DNA of 64,000 bases from JACKAF01 sp041391485 (lineage in GTDB: Bacteria > Bdellovibrionota > FAC87 > UBA2466 > JACKAF01). The position numbers and the translations under genes were made by a program. The stretch covers positions 62,001 to 126,000 of the forward strand of contig JAWKNY010000005.1 in NCBI GenBank assembly GCA_041391485.1. Direction: 5' to 3'. Below the pieces are notes generated by a model that did not search any database, was not told the origin of the DNA, and was given only the letters and a program-made list of their open reading frames with translations. Position 1 is the first letter of the stretch. Each line of letters opens with the position of its first letter. Shown here piece by piece: positions 7,909 through 17,004 of the stretch.

Positions 7909-10158
7909 ATGGCAAAGATCGAAACTACAAAAGAACTTGTTGAATCTACTTACAAAAAAATGGAAGAGCGCATCGCCCTCGTTAAGAAAAGGGTGAACCG
8001 TCCCTACACGCTCGCCGAGAAAATATTGTTCGGTCATTTGCATGATCCGGCTGGCCAGGAGCTCAAAGCCGGTGAAAGCATTTTGCAGTTACACCCCGAC
8101 CGCGTCGCCATGCAGGACGCGACTGCGCAGATGGCCATGCTTCAGTTTTTATGCACCGGAAAAAGCCAGACGGCTGTCCCTACAACGGTGCATTGTGATC
8201 ACTTGATCCGCGCGCACGTAGGCGCCAGCGATGACATGAAGACGGCGCTGGACGAAAACCGAGAGGTTTACGAGTTTTTGAGAGCGGCCTCCAGCCGTTG
8301 CGGCATTGGATTCTGGGAACCCGGAGCGGGCATTATCCATCAGGTGGTTCTGGAGAAGTATGCGTTTCCAGGTTTACTCATGATCGGGACTGACTCCCAT
8401 ACTCCGAACGCAGGCGGCCTCGGTGGACTTGCCATCGGTGTGGGTGGCGCGGATGCCGTGGATGTGATGGCCGGTTTTCCCTGGGAAGTGAAGTACCCCA
8501 AACTTGTGGGCGTGCACCTCACGGGTGAAATGAAAGGGTGGACGGCTCCCAAGGACGTCATTTGTAAGCTTTTAGGAATCTTGACCACCAAAGGTGGCAC
8601 CAACCGTATCATTGAATACTTTGGACCGGGCGCTCGCACCATTAGCTGTACGGGTAAGGGAACGATCACGAATATGGGAGCGGAGCTGGGTGCGACGACT
8701 TCCGTGTTTCCTTATGATGAACGCATGAGCCGCTATCTGCGTTCTACGGAACGTGCGGATCTGGCAGAACTGGCTGAGAAGAACAAGGGTCTACTCGCGG
8801 CCGATCCCGAAGTGGAGGCGGATCCCTCCAAGTACTACGATCAGATTGTAGAGATTGATCTATCGACTTTGGAACCCCAGGTGGTCGGACCGCACTCTCC
8901 GGATGTGGCGCGTGGCATTTCAGAATTGGGGCCGCAAGTAAAAGAGAACGGTTGGCCCGAGAAGTTGACGGCGGCACTGATTGGTAGCTGCACCAATTCT
9001 TCTTATGAAGACATTTCACGTGCAACCGATTTGGCAAAGCAGGCGATGAAAGCGGGATTGAAGATAAATATTCCGTTCTTGGTGACTCCGGGCTCGGACC
9101 AGGTCTTCCAAACCATCAAGCGCGACGGTCAGTTGGAAGCGTTGGAGGCTATCGGAGCCAAAGTGCTCGCCAACGCGTGTGGGCCTTGCATCGGGCAGTG
9201 GCGACGAGACGATTATAAAAAAGGTGAGAAAAACTCCATCATCAGTTCTTTCAACCGCAACTTTCGTGGTCGCAACGACGGGAATCCCGAAACTTTGTCG
9301 TTCCTTACCAGTCCTGAAATCGTGCTGGCGCTTGGACTCGCCGGTGATCTGACCTTTAACCCGCTAAAAGACACGATCAGTGGCGCCAAACTTGAAGCAC
9401 CGGCCCCAGCGCCGGATGTACCGGAAAAGGGTTTCGTCCTTTCTTATACTGGCTATTTGGAGCCCGGTTCCGGATCCGCCGATGTCAGCGTGAACCCCAA
9501 GAGCGAGCGCATCCAGCTTCTCCAGCCGTTTTCCGCGTGGGATGGAAAGGATTACGTGGACCTTCCGCTGTTGTTGAAAGCCAAAGGAAAGTGCACGACG
9601 GATCATATCTCGCCGGCTGGCGTTTGGTTGCGCTTCCGAGGCCACCTCGACAACATCAGCGACAACATGTTTACCGGGGCGACCAACTTTTTTGGCGAAG
9701 GGATCGGTACGGGCAAGAACCTGCTTACCGGTGAAAAAGGCCAACCCATCCCGCAGATTGCGCGTGCCTACAAAGCAAAGGGCCTGCGTTGGGTCGTGGT
9801 TGGGGATGAGAACTATGGTGAAGGCAGCAGCCGCGAACACGCGGCGATGTCTCCGCGCTTCTTGGGCGGTGCCGCCGTACTGGTAAAAAGCTTTGCTCGT
9901 ATTCATGAGACGAACCTAAAGAAGCAAGGTATCTTGCCGCTTACGTTTGTAAATCCGGCAGATTACGATCGGGTTCAAGAAGACGATCGTATCAGCGTGT
10001 TGGGTCTGTCCCAGCTTGCGCCCAACAAAGATATTCGCGTCGTTTTCAAGCACGCGGACGGTAAAACGGATGAAATCATGGTCCGCCATTCGCTTACGGC
10101 AGAACAGATCGAGTGGTTCAAGGCCGGTTCTTCGCTCAACATCATTTCCGGGAAGTAG
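7909..10158 (+). CDS. acn: Aconitate hydratase (mitochondrial-type aconitase)
   Basis: This enzyme interconverts citrate and isocitrate in the TCA cycle using a [4Fe-4S] cluster. The 749-residue product has the usual length for the mitochondrial-type bacterial aconitase. The cluster ligands are visible as C361 in GSCTNSS and C424/C427 in ACGPCIG; the active-site segments GTDSHTPN and GDENYGEGSSREHAA (swivel domain, near residue 625) are intact. The start is the ATG at 7909 (MAKIETTKEL); the longer open frame upstream overlaps the divergent outer-membrane gene and is not conserved-looking. A TATACT at 7893-7898 could be part of a promoter but no good -35 is seen. Cytoplasmic, monocistronic, intact. 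Confidence 0.96.
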   Translation: MAKIETTKELVESTYKKMEERIALVKKRVNRPYTLAEKILFGHLHDPAGQELKAGESILQLHPDRVAMQDATAQMAMLQFLCTGKSQTAVPTTVHCDHLIRAHVGASDDMKTALDENREVYEFLRAASSRCGIGFWEPGAGIIHQVVLEKYAFPGLLMIGTDSHTPNAGGLGGLAIGVGGADAVDVMAGFPWEVKYPKLVGVHLTGEMKGWTAPKDVICKLLGILTTKGGTNRIIEYFGPGARTISCTGKGTITNMGAELGATTSVFPYDERMSRYLRSTERADLAELAEKNKGLLAADPEVEADPSKYYDQIVEIDLSTLEPQVVGPHSPDVARGISELGPQVKENGWPEKLTAALIGSCTNSSYEDISRATDLAKQAMKAGLKINIPFLVTPGSDQVFQTIKRDGQLEALEAIGAKVLANACGPCIGQWRRDDYKKGEKNSIISSFNRNFRGRNDGNPETLSFLTSPEIVLALGLAGDLTFNPLKDTISGAKLEAPAPAPDVPEKGFVLSYTGYLEPGSGSADVSVNPKSERIQLLQPFSAWDGKDYVDLPLLLKAKGKCTTDHISPAGVWLRFRGHLDNISDNMFTGATNFFGEGIGTGKNLLTGEKGQPIPQIARAYKAKGLRWVVVGDENYGEGSSREHAAMSPRFLGGAAVLVKSFARIHETNLKKQGILPLTFVNPADYDRVQEDDRISVLGLSQLAPNKDIRVVFKHADGKTDEIMVRHSLTAEQIEWFKAGSSLNIISGK

Positions 10159-10161
10159 CCT

Positions 10162-10899
10162 CTAAAAAGCTTCGGAGTACCGGCGACAGCGGGTTCCCCA
10201 GTCTAGAAGCGCTTTGGAGACACGGCCCCCGATCTTTTTGGATAGGGGTCTTTTAGCGGAAGCTGCCTTCTTCCCCATTACGGCGTCCACTTCGGGGGTG
10301 AGTTCCAGTTTTCCAGCATAACCTCGCAAGATATGCCCTAGGTATTGGGCTTCGCGGTCTAATTCGTGGAAAAAAATGGCCGGAGGTGGGCTGCCCTTCC
10401 AGTAGTGCCCCGAGTCACCGTTTCCAAAAGCGCTGAACCCGGTGACAAAGAGACTCTCTGGCCTAAACCACTCGCGGATCAAATAGAGAGCGTACAGTCC
10501 CGTGGTTAAATTTCGAGCCCGTCTCGCTTTGGGATCCGGCAGAACGTCGGGCGCCCAGCTAAAGAGCACCGGGCAGCCGTTTGCCCATTCCAAAAAGGCG
10601 TCAGGACGAGTGTCCCTATCCCTTGCGGTGAGCAAGCAAACGATGTAGCGCGGGTTGAGCGTCAGGCGCGGCGGGGGGCTCTTGCTAAGATTGTTGGCAA
10701 AGTTGGCAAAGAGAATATCCGTTCGTTGGCCGACACTCGTTTCAAAACCTTTGGTACGGGCTTCGTTGAAACGCACGACGAGATCGCTCGCTTCAATTTG
10801 GGATCCCGCACGCCAGTGAAGGACGCTGGCCGCGTTGCCCACCACCGCAATTCTTTTTACATCCTTAAACGGTAAATCATGTGGTGATAAAAGCTGCAC
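10162..10899 (-). CDS. GT29-like (sialyltransferase-fold) glycosyltransferase
   Basis: The N-terminal half carries a clear family-29 glycosyltransferase L-motif: VGNAASVL, then an acidic IEASDLVVRFNEA segment and GQRTDILFANF. This is the nucleotide-sugar (CMP-type) binding signature of sialyltransferase-like proteins. A later segment LFVTGFSAFGNGDSGHYW and a His-rich FFHELDREAQYL resemble the remaining acceptor/catalytic region. I use the GTG at 10899, whose G overlaps the TAG stop of the upstream gene (TAGTG); the frame stays open to 11106, but that would overlap the neighbour by more than 200 bases. Translation coupling to the upstream transferase is likely. The donor need not be sialic acid: no sialate synthesis gene is nearby. 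The C-terminal 35 residues are basic. Confidence 0.75.
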   Translation of the reverse strand: MQLLSPHDLPFKDVKRIAVVGNAASVLHWRAGSQIEASDLVVRFNEARTKGFETSVGQRTDILFANFANNLSKSPPPRLTLNPRYIVCLLTARDRDTRPDAFLEWANGCPVLFSWAPDVLPDPKARRARNLTTGLYALYLIREWFRPESLFVTGFSAFGNGDSGHYWKGSPPPAIFFHELDREAQYLGHILRGYAGKLELTPEVDAVMGKKAASAKRPLSKKIGGRVSKALLDWGTRCRRYSEAF

Positions 10900-12488
10900 T
10901 AGTTTTCCATTGGCTGCTGGATGCGTTGAAAACCTTGTTGCGCTCGAGCGAGACTGTTCTTGAATCGAGAGTTCAACTCCGTTCGGGTGTGGAGGTGCTT
11001 TTGCTGCCAGCGAATCCACGACGACGGCGGTTTTGCGGATCGGTAAAAATAATCCCGTTTTCGAATCGACCCTCCGAATGGCAGTCGGCTGAAACGCTTC
11101 TGCCATTTGGGGCGGATCCAGTACGGGGACAACCCGAGCCGGTAGGGCAGGTAATGGCTAAACCGGTACAATCGGTTTAGCTTATCCCAGTGACAACTCT
11201 GTTGTACGTAAATTGATTTCTCAAGTCCTGCTGCCATTTCGGTGCGCTGTGAACCGAGTACGGCGCAAGCTTGATCCCAAAGCGCTTTGAGTTCATGAAA
11301 GCCAAGGGGATCGGGTTGGGAGGCGTGAAAGCTATGGATGTTTCGTGTCTTCTCGGTACTCTGTAAGCACCACGGCCCCAGGTTATGTTTCTGGCCCCGG
11401 TGAATTGCCGTCTCGAAATAGAGCGGAACGAGATCCAGATAACCTTGATCGTCGTAAAAACAATCCCGCCTATCGACGAGGCCATCCTCAAGGCAGCGTT
11501 CCGCCCACCAATCCAGGAAGCGCTCGGCACCGGGGCGAACGCCGAGTAGGCCAGCATTAAACATGCCATAGCGGTGCATGTCTCTGAGTGAGTCACTCCA
11601 GTGTGGAAAAAGCAGTAACGATTGGTTCCCAAACTCGCCTACTAAATCCTTAACCGTATGGATAAAAAACAAGTCCACGTCGCTGTAGAACACCGGTTGA
11701 CTGGTTTGCCGGAGCACGTGTCTTAGAAGCCGAGCTTTTGAGGCGTATGCTTGCTTGGCCAGTGCTAGTTGATTCAACCGTGGGCGCTCCTCGTCATTCC
11801 ACAGTTCACCGAGTGAGACAAAATTGAGATCCATGTGCGGAAAGCGTTCCATGATAAAAGTCTGCAGGCCCTTTTGGAACGTTAGAATAAATACTCGCGG
11901 CATGGGTGTTTCCACCTGGCGCAGATTCTCCAGCCACCCTACCAGCTGGGAAGCGTAGCCCCAGTCACTCATGGCACAAAAGGTGTAGCCGGCCGCTCTT
12001 TCGAAGGGACGCGGCGGGATTTTTTCGAAGGTGGGACTGAATAAAGTCTCGGAGAAATATTCCTTGAGTTCCTCCAGCGTGGAAAGCGCTCGGATCCCGT
12101 TACTTGCCGCCTGCTTTTGTTTATCCTTGTCCACCGACAGAAAGACCGCGGGAATTCCCTGCGTTTTAGCGAAAACTACGGGTTCCACCTCAAAACTAAT
12201 GACGGCACCTGCCTGCGCTAAGATCCAACGCGTGAGGTGCGGAAAGTTTGGGTTGAGTAACGTGGACGGGCCAGGGAGGGCGCCGGCGTTAAGCGAGTGC
12301 GTGTCTGTTGAGAGGTAGAGGGCCTGATGTTTCTGGTACAGCCACCGGTAAACGCGTCGGCCAAGTTTTTGCGAAGCTCTAGCGAACTTGGATTTATCCG
12401 GAATCGGCGGGCAAAAGACCGCAAGCCCTCGGGACGCCGCGACCCGCGCGCCTTTGGGAGGTTCTAAAAATGCATCCATCTTTTGCAT
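10899..12488 (-). CDS. Putative two-domain glycosyltransferase
   Basis: About 530 residues. The N-terminal ~130 residues resemble the nucleotide-binding half of polysaccharide pyruvyl transferase/GT-B proteins (runs like GAVISFEVEPVVFAKTQGIP). The middle part has a GT-A-like nucleotide-diphospho-sugar fold with the metal-binding DVD motif in FYSDVDLFFIH and the surrounding FNAGLLGVRPG. The C-terminus is basic and may touch membrane. I place the start at the ATG at 12488 (MQKMDAF) or the in-frame ATG at 12479; the frame reaches further up but over the promoter of the divergent protease gene. It overlaps the GT29-like gene by one base, so the pair probably builds one surface or lipopolysaccharide structure. 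Donor and acceptor unknown. Confidence 0.65.
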   Translation of the reverse strand: MQKMDAFLEPPKGARVAASRGLAVFCPPIPDKSKFARASQKLGRRVYRWLYQKHQALYLSTDTHSLNAGALPGPSTLLNPNFPHLTRWILAQAGAVISFEVEPVVFAKTQGIPAVFLSVDKDKQKQAASNGIRALSTLEELKEYFSETLFSPTFEKIPPRPFERAAGYTFCAMSDWGYASQLVGWLENLRQVETPMPRVFILTFQKGLQTFIMERFPHMDLNFVSLGELWNDEERPRLNQLALAKQAYASKARLLRHVLRQTSQPVFYSDVDLFFIHTVKDLVGEFGNQSLLLFPHWSDSLRDMHRYGMFNAGLLGVRPGAERFLDWWAERCLEDGLVDRRDCFYDDQGYLDLVPLYFETAIHRGQKHNLGPWCLQSTEKTRNIHSFHASQPDPLGFHELKALWDQACAVLGSQRTEMAAGLEKSIYVQQSCHWDKLNRLYRFSHYLPYRLGLSPYWIRPKWQKRFSRLPFGGSIRKRDYFYRSAKPPSSWIRWQQKHLHTRTELNSRFKNSLARAQQGFQRIQQPMEN

Positions 12489-12567
12489 GTGTGAGTTATG
12501 ATGACAATACCGATGACCCCTTGGCAAGCCGCGGTGGTCATGGTTTAGAGAACATCGGGGATTTTTC

Positions 12568-13707
12568 ATGTCGCTAAGCAAAAATAATTTTCCGCAGTCC
12601 TGGTTAGAGCACGATCGTAAAGTCCGTCCTTACATTTGGAACCACCGCATTCTTGGGTGGGCTGGTAAGTTGGTAGGGCTAGCTTTCCTGGGACATTTGT
12701 TTTTTTCCCAGTCGGCACAAAGTCTGGAATGGTGGCTTCAGGAATACGTGCCGGGTGGATTTGTGCTCTGGCTCGCCTACTTCGGGATATTGGCCGTTGC
12801 GTGGCAGCTTCTCTCGCTCCCGTTTTCTCTCGGCCACTACATGACAGAGCGCCGCTACGGACTCTCGCGCCAAACACTGGGCGCTTGGTTCGTCGACATG
12901 ATCAAGGGGCTTCTGGTGGGGTCCGTGTTGGGAAGCGCGGCCTTAGGTCTCCTGTATTTGGCCGTGGTTTTTGCACCGCAATACTGGTGGTTCCTAGCGT
13001 TTCTCTTTTTGTTCGGTTTCTCCGTGCTTCTCGCGCAGCTCGCCCCCGTCGTGTTGATTCCGATCTTCATGACGCTCAAGCCGATGGAAGGCAATCCGCT
13101 GAAGGAACGGCTCTTGGCGCTGTGCAAACGCTTCTCGGTGGAAGTGAAGGACATTTATCATCTGGGGCTTGGAGAAAAGACGGAGAAGGGGAATGCTGCG
13201 TTTATGGGGCTTGGGCGCACTAAGCGCATCATGATTGGCGACACGCTGTACGAAAAATATTCGGCTGAGGAGGTCGAGGCAGTTTTTGCTCACGAACTCG
13301 GGCATCAGGTCCACAACGATTTATGGAAGGGTATCGCTCTCTCTGCTGTGGTAATGATTTTGGGTTTCTATCTTGCTGCAAAGGCCTGCGAGCTGTTCTT
13401 TTTCCCTTCGTTTCTCACGCAGATTGAAAAACCGTTCGGCTTATTCATCTTTTTCATCGTTTTTTCTTTGGTGCAGACCCCGTTTGGAATTCTACAAGTC
13501 TTGTTCTCCCGATCGCGTGAGCGTGCGGCCGATAGATTTGCGTTTGAAAAGATTGGCGTGGGTGCACCGCTTGCGGACGCGCTGGAGAAACTGACTTTCC
13601 AGAATTGGGGCTACTTCAAGCCCAACGCCCTGGTTGAGTTTTTTACCTATTCTCACCCAGCGCCGTGGCGGCGTATCACCAAGATCCGGTCTGAGGGCGT
13701 TGCCTAA
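12568..13707 (+). CDS. M48 family metallopeptidase, Ste24/CAAX-protease type
   Basis: A multi-pass inner-membrane zinc protease of the Ste24 kind. Hydrophobic segments occur at about 32-50, 63-85, 108-135, 138-172, 255-278 and 285-312. The zinc-binding HELGH is at 242-246 and the third ligand is E318 in SRERAADRFAF. The family signature ERRYGLS lies at 94-100. The length (379) is close to the usual 400-430. In bacteria such proteins are thought to degrade or process membrane and envelope proteins; the exact substrate is unknown. The start is the ATG at 12568. Its 3' end overlaps by 4 bases with a convergent small gene. Confidence 0.9.
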   Translation: MSLSKNNFPQSWLEHDRKVRPYIWNHRILGWAGKLVGLAFLGHLFFSQSAQSLEWWLQEYVPGGFVLWLAYFGILAVAWQLLSLPFSLGHYMTERRYGLSRQTLGAWFVDMIKGLLVGSVLGSAALGLLYLAVVFAPQYWWFLAFLFLFGFSVLLAQLAPVVLIPIFMTLKPMEGNPLKERLLALCKRFSVEVKDIYHLGLGEKTEKGNAAFMGLGRTKRIMIGDTLYEKYSAEEVEAVFAHELGHQVHNDLWKGIALSAVVMILGFYLAAKACELFFFPSFLTQIEKPFGLFIFFIVFSLVQTPFGILQVLFSRSRERAADRFAFEKIGVGAPLADALEKLTFQNWGYFKPNALVEFFTYSHPAPWRRITKIRSEGVA

Positions 13708-14084
13708 CGTTCTCTTTTGCGGCGTCGTCTCTCTCTGCGTTCCTGGCGGCGCTGTTCTTTTTCTTCTAGCTCCACAAATTTCTTGTGGGTCTGCCACTCC
13801 TCATCGGTGCCTTTGGTTTGTGCGTCTTCTTCGTTGAGGATGGACTTGAGGACGTCGCTTTGTAGGGTGGGTTCAGGGGGCTCGGCCTTCATCAAACGAT
13901 CCAGCGTAGAGGGCGTGGGCGGGACCACGGGCTCGGGAGCCGCTTCCTCGAGCGGACCGGCCGTAATATCTATTTTTTCTGTCGGTGCTTCGAAGGCCCC
14001 GATGCCCTCGGTGTAGGCTTTCGGCAGTTCACTCGTGTCGTACGCAAAGGCAAGCAAGCAAAAGCTGAGTAGGATTTTTAGCAT
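13704..14084 (-). CDS. Small exported hypothetical protein, charged C-terminus
   Basis: A 126-residue product with a short N-terminal hydrophobic segment (residues 2-14, signal-like), an acidic/proline-rich middle and a C-terminal helix of alternating Glu and Arg (KEQRRQERRERRRRKRER type) that should form a single charged alpha-helix. No family recognised. It converges on the M48 protease gene, overlapping its last codons by 4 bases. It is divergent from the sigma-54-driven gene at 14398. The start ATG at 14084 is the only one that keeps the hydrophobic segment. Confidence 0.6.
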   Translation of the reverse strand: MLKILLSFCLLAFAYDTSELPKAYTEGIGAFEAPTEKIDITAGPLEEAAPEPVVPPTPSTLDRLMKAEPPEPTLQSDVLKSILNEEDAQTKGTDEEWQTHKKFVELEEKEQRRQERRERRRRKRER

Positions 14085-14331
14085 GAATTCCTCGGTAGGT
14101 TATAAGAGAGGCCAACTATGATTTTAGGCGAAGCGCCGTCAGACGACTAGACACGGGGGGTCCCGAAAACCCAACGATAATGCTGCGCACTATTAGAATA
14201 CGCGGTTTTTTCAAAGGGGTGTCTAAGTTTTACGGGAAAATTCCTTACAAGTTTCAACACCTTCCAAATTGTGTGTAAGCGTCCGTAAAAAAGTTTGGCG
14301 CGAGTCTGAGATTTTGACAGCTGTAGAGTAG

Positions 14332-14347
14332 TGGCACACCATTTGCT
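14332..14347 (+). promoter_or_regulatory. Sigma-54 promoter of the secreted protein gene at 14398
   Basis: TGGCACACCATTTGCT fits the sigma-54 consensus with GG and GC 10 bases apart. The predicted start of transcription is about 14358, giving a 40-base leader with a GGGGGGAG ribosome-binding site. It lies in a 310-base gene-free stretch (14085-14397), in which I see no other feature except a GGGGTGTCTAAG sequence at 14216-14227, about 105 bases upstream of the -24 element. Confidence 0.82.
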
Positions 14348-14397
14348 CTAAGTTAGTGCAGTACCCGCGAAAACTTAGGTCTCCATTAGGGGGGAGC

Positions 14398-15063
14398 ATG
14401 AACGTGAGAGAGATCCTATTTACGCTAAGCCTGTTTTCAGGCGTGTTTGTGTCAGCCGCGTCCATTCTGGCCGAGGACTGGCAGCAAAGCCCGTACATGC
14501 CGGGCCGGGAACACTATGAGGCCGTGGACGCCGGTACGAACTGTTCGATTTATCGCAGCCTTCAGGCCGAAGCGAAAGTGAAGATCACGCAGAATCGCGA
14601 GATGATCAAAGCAGAATTGCGGTCGTTGGAAGATGCCCGAAAAGATTTAGATCAATGTGCTTCAGATAGAGGAGTTTCCTTGAGTGGTGGTAAGCAAGAG
14701 GTCCTTATCGCCGAGCTGTGTCCGCTTCGTTACCAATCTTGGCTGAAACCGAGCTACAAGGTTCGGCTTCTAGCTGAGGACTTGAAAGAGGCCTACCAAA
14801 CGTCCCGGGTGATGGGAACGCGCCTACGTCATTTCTGCGCGGCTCTTCCCGAACCTAAGGTCGTTCCTCTTGTGGAAGAGCGTAGCGCTTCGGCAGAAAA
14901 AACCGAAGCCCTCACAGCCTCGGCCGACCTAGTAGAAGAGATTGTCGTGGATGACGAAATCGATGACAAAGACCTGAAGCATGGTGCGGATGTAGACGCC
15001 TACCCGTTGGACGATGGGTTCGAGTTCGTTGAAATTGCGAAAAGGCAGCTTGGGGGATTCTAA
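14398..15063 (+). CDS. Secreted hypothetical protein
   Basis: A 221-residue exported protein of unknown function. The ATG at 14398 follows GGGGGGAGC; residues 1-25 form a signal peptide with probable cleavage after SILA. The mature part is helical and rich in Glu/Lys, with a few Cys residues (NCS, QCA, LCP, FCA) that could form two disulfides. The C-terminal 50 residues are very acidic (VDDEIDDKDLK). The gene stands alone behind a sigma-54 promoter and is followed by a GC-rich hairpin and then by a REP-like inverted repeat. The regulation suggests it is made together with flagella or in the same developmental phase. Confidence 0.7.
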   Translation: MNVREILFTLSLFSGVFVSAASILAEDWQQSPYMPGREHYEAVDAGTNCSIYRSLQAEAKVKITQNREMIKAELRSLEDARKDLDQCASDRGVSLSGGKQEVLIAELCPLRYQSWLKPSYKVRLLAEDLKEAYQTSRVMGTRLRHFCAALPEPKVVPLVEERSASAEKTEALTASADLVEEIVVDDEIDDKDLKHGADVDAYPLDDGFEFVEIAKRQLGGF

Positions 15064-15083
15064 TTCGGTCTTCTTGACCGGAT

Positions 15084-15102
15084 GGGCCCATCAGGGCCCT
15101 TT
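15084..15102 (+). terminator. Possible short terminator
   Basis: Two GGGCCC blocks four bases apart (15084-15089 and 15094-15099) can pair and are followed by TTT and then CCCC. The stem is short and the U tract weak, so this is a low-confidence terminator for the gene at 14398. Confidence 0.35.
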
Positions 15103-15210
15103 CCCCGGCTCCCTTTTCCGTCCTTGTGACCACCCCCCTTTCTTTCCCAGTAGCCTGGATTTTTTCCTTCAAAACGAGTAAAACCCGGTAAAGTTTAAAT
15201 ATTCCTCAAT

Positions 15211-15266
15211 AGGTACGCGGTTACTTTTGGGGTTTCCCCAATAGTAACCGCGTACCTTTTAGGGAT
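15211..15266. repeat. REP/MITE-like inverted repeat, copy A
   Basis: Arms of 22 bases (15211-15232 and 15236-15257; arms begin AGGTACGCGGTTACT) form a hairpin with one mismatch and a TTT loop. The sequence after the right arm, TTTTAGGGAT, is shared with copy B at 47711. It lies between a terminated gene and the ABC permease. Two such copies in 64 kb suggest a dispersed family; an origin from a REP-associated transposase or a small non-autonomous element is inference, as no transposase gene is present here. Confidence 0.85.
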
Positions 15267-15285
15267 CTTTTTTCGGGAATCGCCG

Positions 15286-17004
15286 ATGAGTCTTGCCAGG
15301 GCCCAAGTTAAATTTGTTCGTTCGGTGTCCTGGGTGGACCTGCTGCTCTTTTCCGCTCTCGCTGCGTTCATTTATGGTCTTATCCGCGTCGCCGCCGAAT
15401 GGACCGGCCCCTTTCATTCCACCACGACCATCGATCTGAGTTATCAAGCCTTGCCTTGGTACGCCTTTCTGTCCTTGGTGCGTGGCTTTATCGCGTATTT
15501 TTTCTCCCTCACCTTCACCTTTTTCTACGGCTATCTCGCCGCGCACACCCGATTTGGTGAACGCATTCTCATCCCCTTGTTGGATATTTTGCAGGGGATT
15601 CCCGTTCTTGGCTTCTTACCCGGGGTGGTGTTGGCGCTGGTGAAGCTTTTTCCCAATTCGAATGTCGGGTTGGAGATGGCCTGCATCCTCATGATATTCA
15701 ACGGCCAGGTCTGGAACATGACCTTCAGCTTTTATGGTTCTGTGAAAGGGGTCTCAACGAACTGGCGCGAGCTTGCCAAACTTTGCCGGCTCGGGCGATG
15801 GGAAGTCTTGCGCAGGATAGAAGTTCCTTATGCCACGAATGGCCTGCTCTGGAACAGCATGCTTTCCATGGCGGGAGGCTGGTTTTTCCTTACTGTTGTG
15901 GAGTCCTTTCGGCTAGGCGATCAGGTCTTTCAAGTTCCTGGGATCGGTTCTTACATGGCGGTAGCGATCGAGGAAGGCAACGCGGGGGCCATGGTTGCGG
16001 GAATCGGCGCCATGATTGTCGTTATTATTCTGGTGGATCGCTGCCTTTGGGCGCCGCTTGTTTATCTCTCTCAACGATTTCAGTCACAAGATAGCGCCTC
16101 CATGGCGCTCGCGGAGCCGCTCTTACTCAGATTATTGGAAAAGTCCCAGTTACGCCGTCTGTACCTAAGAGCCATTCAGGCGTTGCGGGAGATTTGGGAA
16201 ACCTCTCGCCTTCGATTACCCCGGCGAGAATCCGCAGAGCCGGTGGTGGGCCCAAAAGGCGTGCTCGTCGTGAAGTGGTTTTTGGGATCTTGTCGGTTGG
16301 CGTACTTTTGCTTGGGGCGCGGGCGCTTTACGGTCTCTTGTCATCGGTGAGCCCGGTGACCTGGCTCGTGCAACTGCGTGATACCTTTTACACGGGGTTG
16401 CGTGTGGCCGCCGCCGTGATTTTGGGAAGTCTGTGGACGATTCCCGTGGGGGTGTGGATCGGCAGCCACCCAAGATGGACCAATCGTTTGCAACCCGTGG
16501 TGCAGATTGCCGCCGCTTTTCCGGCGCCGATGATTTTCCCCTTGCTGGCTTACGCGCTTTTGCAGCTCTCGGTACCTTTTGAGTTCGGTTCGGTGCTTCT
16601 GATGCTGGTGGGAAGTCAGTTTTACATCCTGTTCAATGTAATCGCCGGTGCGACACAAGATCCCGCATTCTCTGAATGAGGTGGCGCACGGCTTTGGAGT
16701 GCGCGGGTGGCATTACTGGCGCGCCATTGTTTTGCCCGCAATTTTCCCTCACTGGTGAACGGCTGGATTACCGCTTCGGGCGGCGCCTGGAACGCGTCGA
16801 TTGTTTCGGAGTACGTGAGCTTTGAAGGCAAGGTACTTGCCGCGACCGGTATCGGGACCTCCATTACGGAAGCGGCCCAGCGGGGGACTTCGCCGAACTG
16901 GCGGGTGGCATTTTGTAATGGTGACAGTATTAGTACTGATCAACCGGTTTTTCTGGGGTTGGCTGTACAAACTTTCGGAAACCAAATACCGGATGGATGA
17001 ATGA
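15286..17004 (+). pseudogene. ABC transporter permease with duplicated permease domain (several frameshifts)
   Basis: The intact first part (15286 to ~16250) is a binding-protein-dependent permease with about six membrane segments and an EAA-like loop (WRELAKLCRLGRWEVLRRIEVP). After a break in the A4 run at 16254-16257, a second permease domain follows in another frame (WLVQLRDTFYTGLRVA onwards). Its own EAA loop (NEVAHGFGVRGWHYWRAIVLP) and C-terminal helix are readable only by crossing further breaks near 16660, 16743-16746 (T4), 16882-16886 (G5) and 16913-16916. The last frame ends KYRMDE with TGA at 17002-17004, overlapping the ATPase start. The reconstructed ~570-residue protein matches the duplicated-permease type of anion (nitrate/sulfonate/bicarbonate-like) importers. 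Either sequencing errors or decay; most breaks are homopolymer indels and the ATPase is intact, which favours errors. Confidence 0.75.

Noticed and set aside
10899..11106. Longer version of the GT29-like gene starting at 11106
   Set aside because: It would overlap the upstream transferase by more than 200 bases; the GTG at 10899 overlaps the neighbour's stop by one base, which is far more typical.
14199..14212. TACGCGGTT sequence resembling the REP arm
   Set aside because: Only nine bases match and there is no inverted partner, so it is likely chance.
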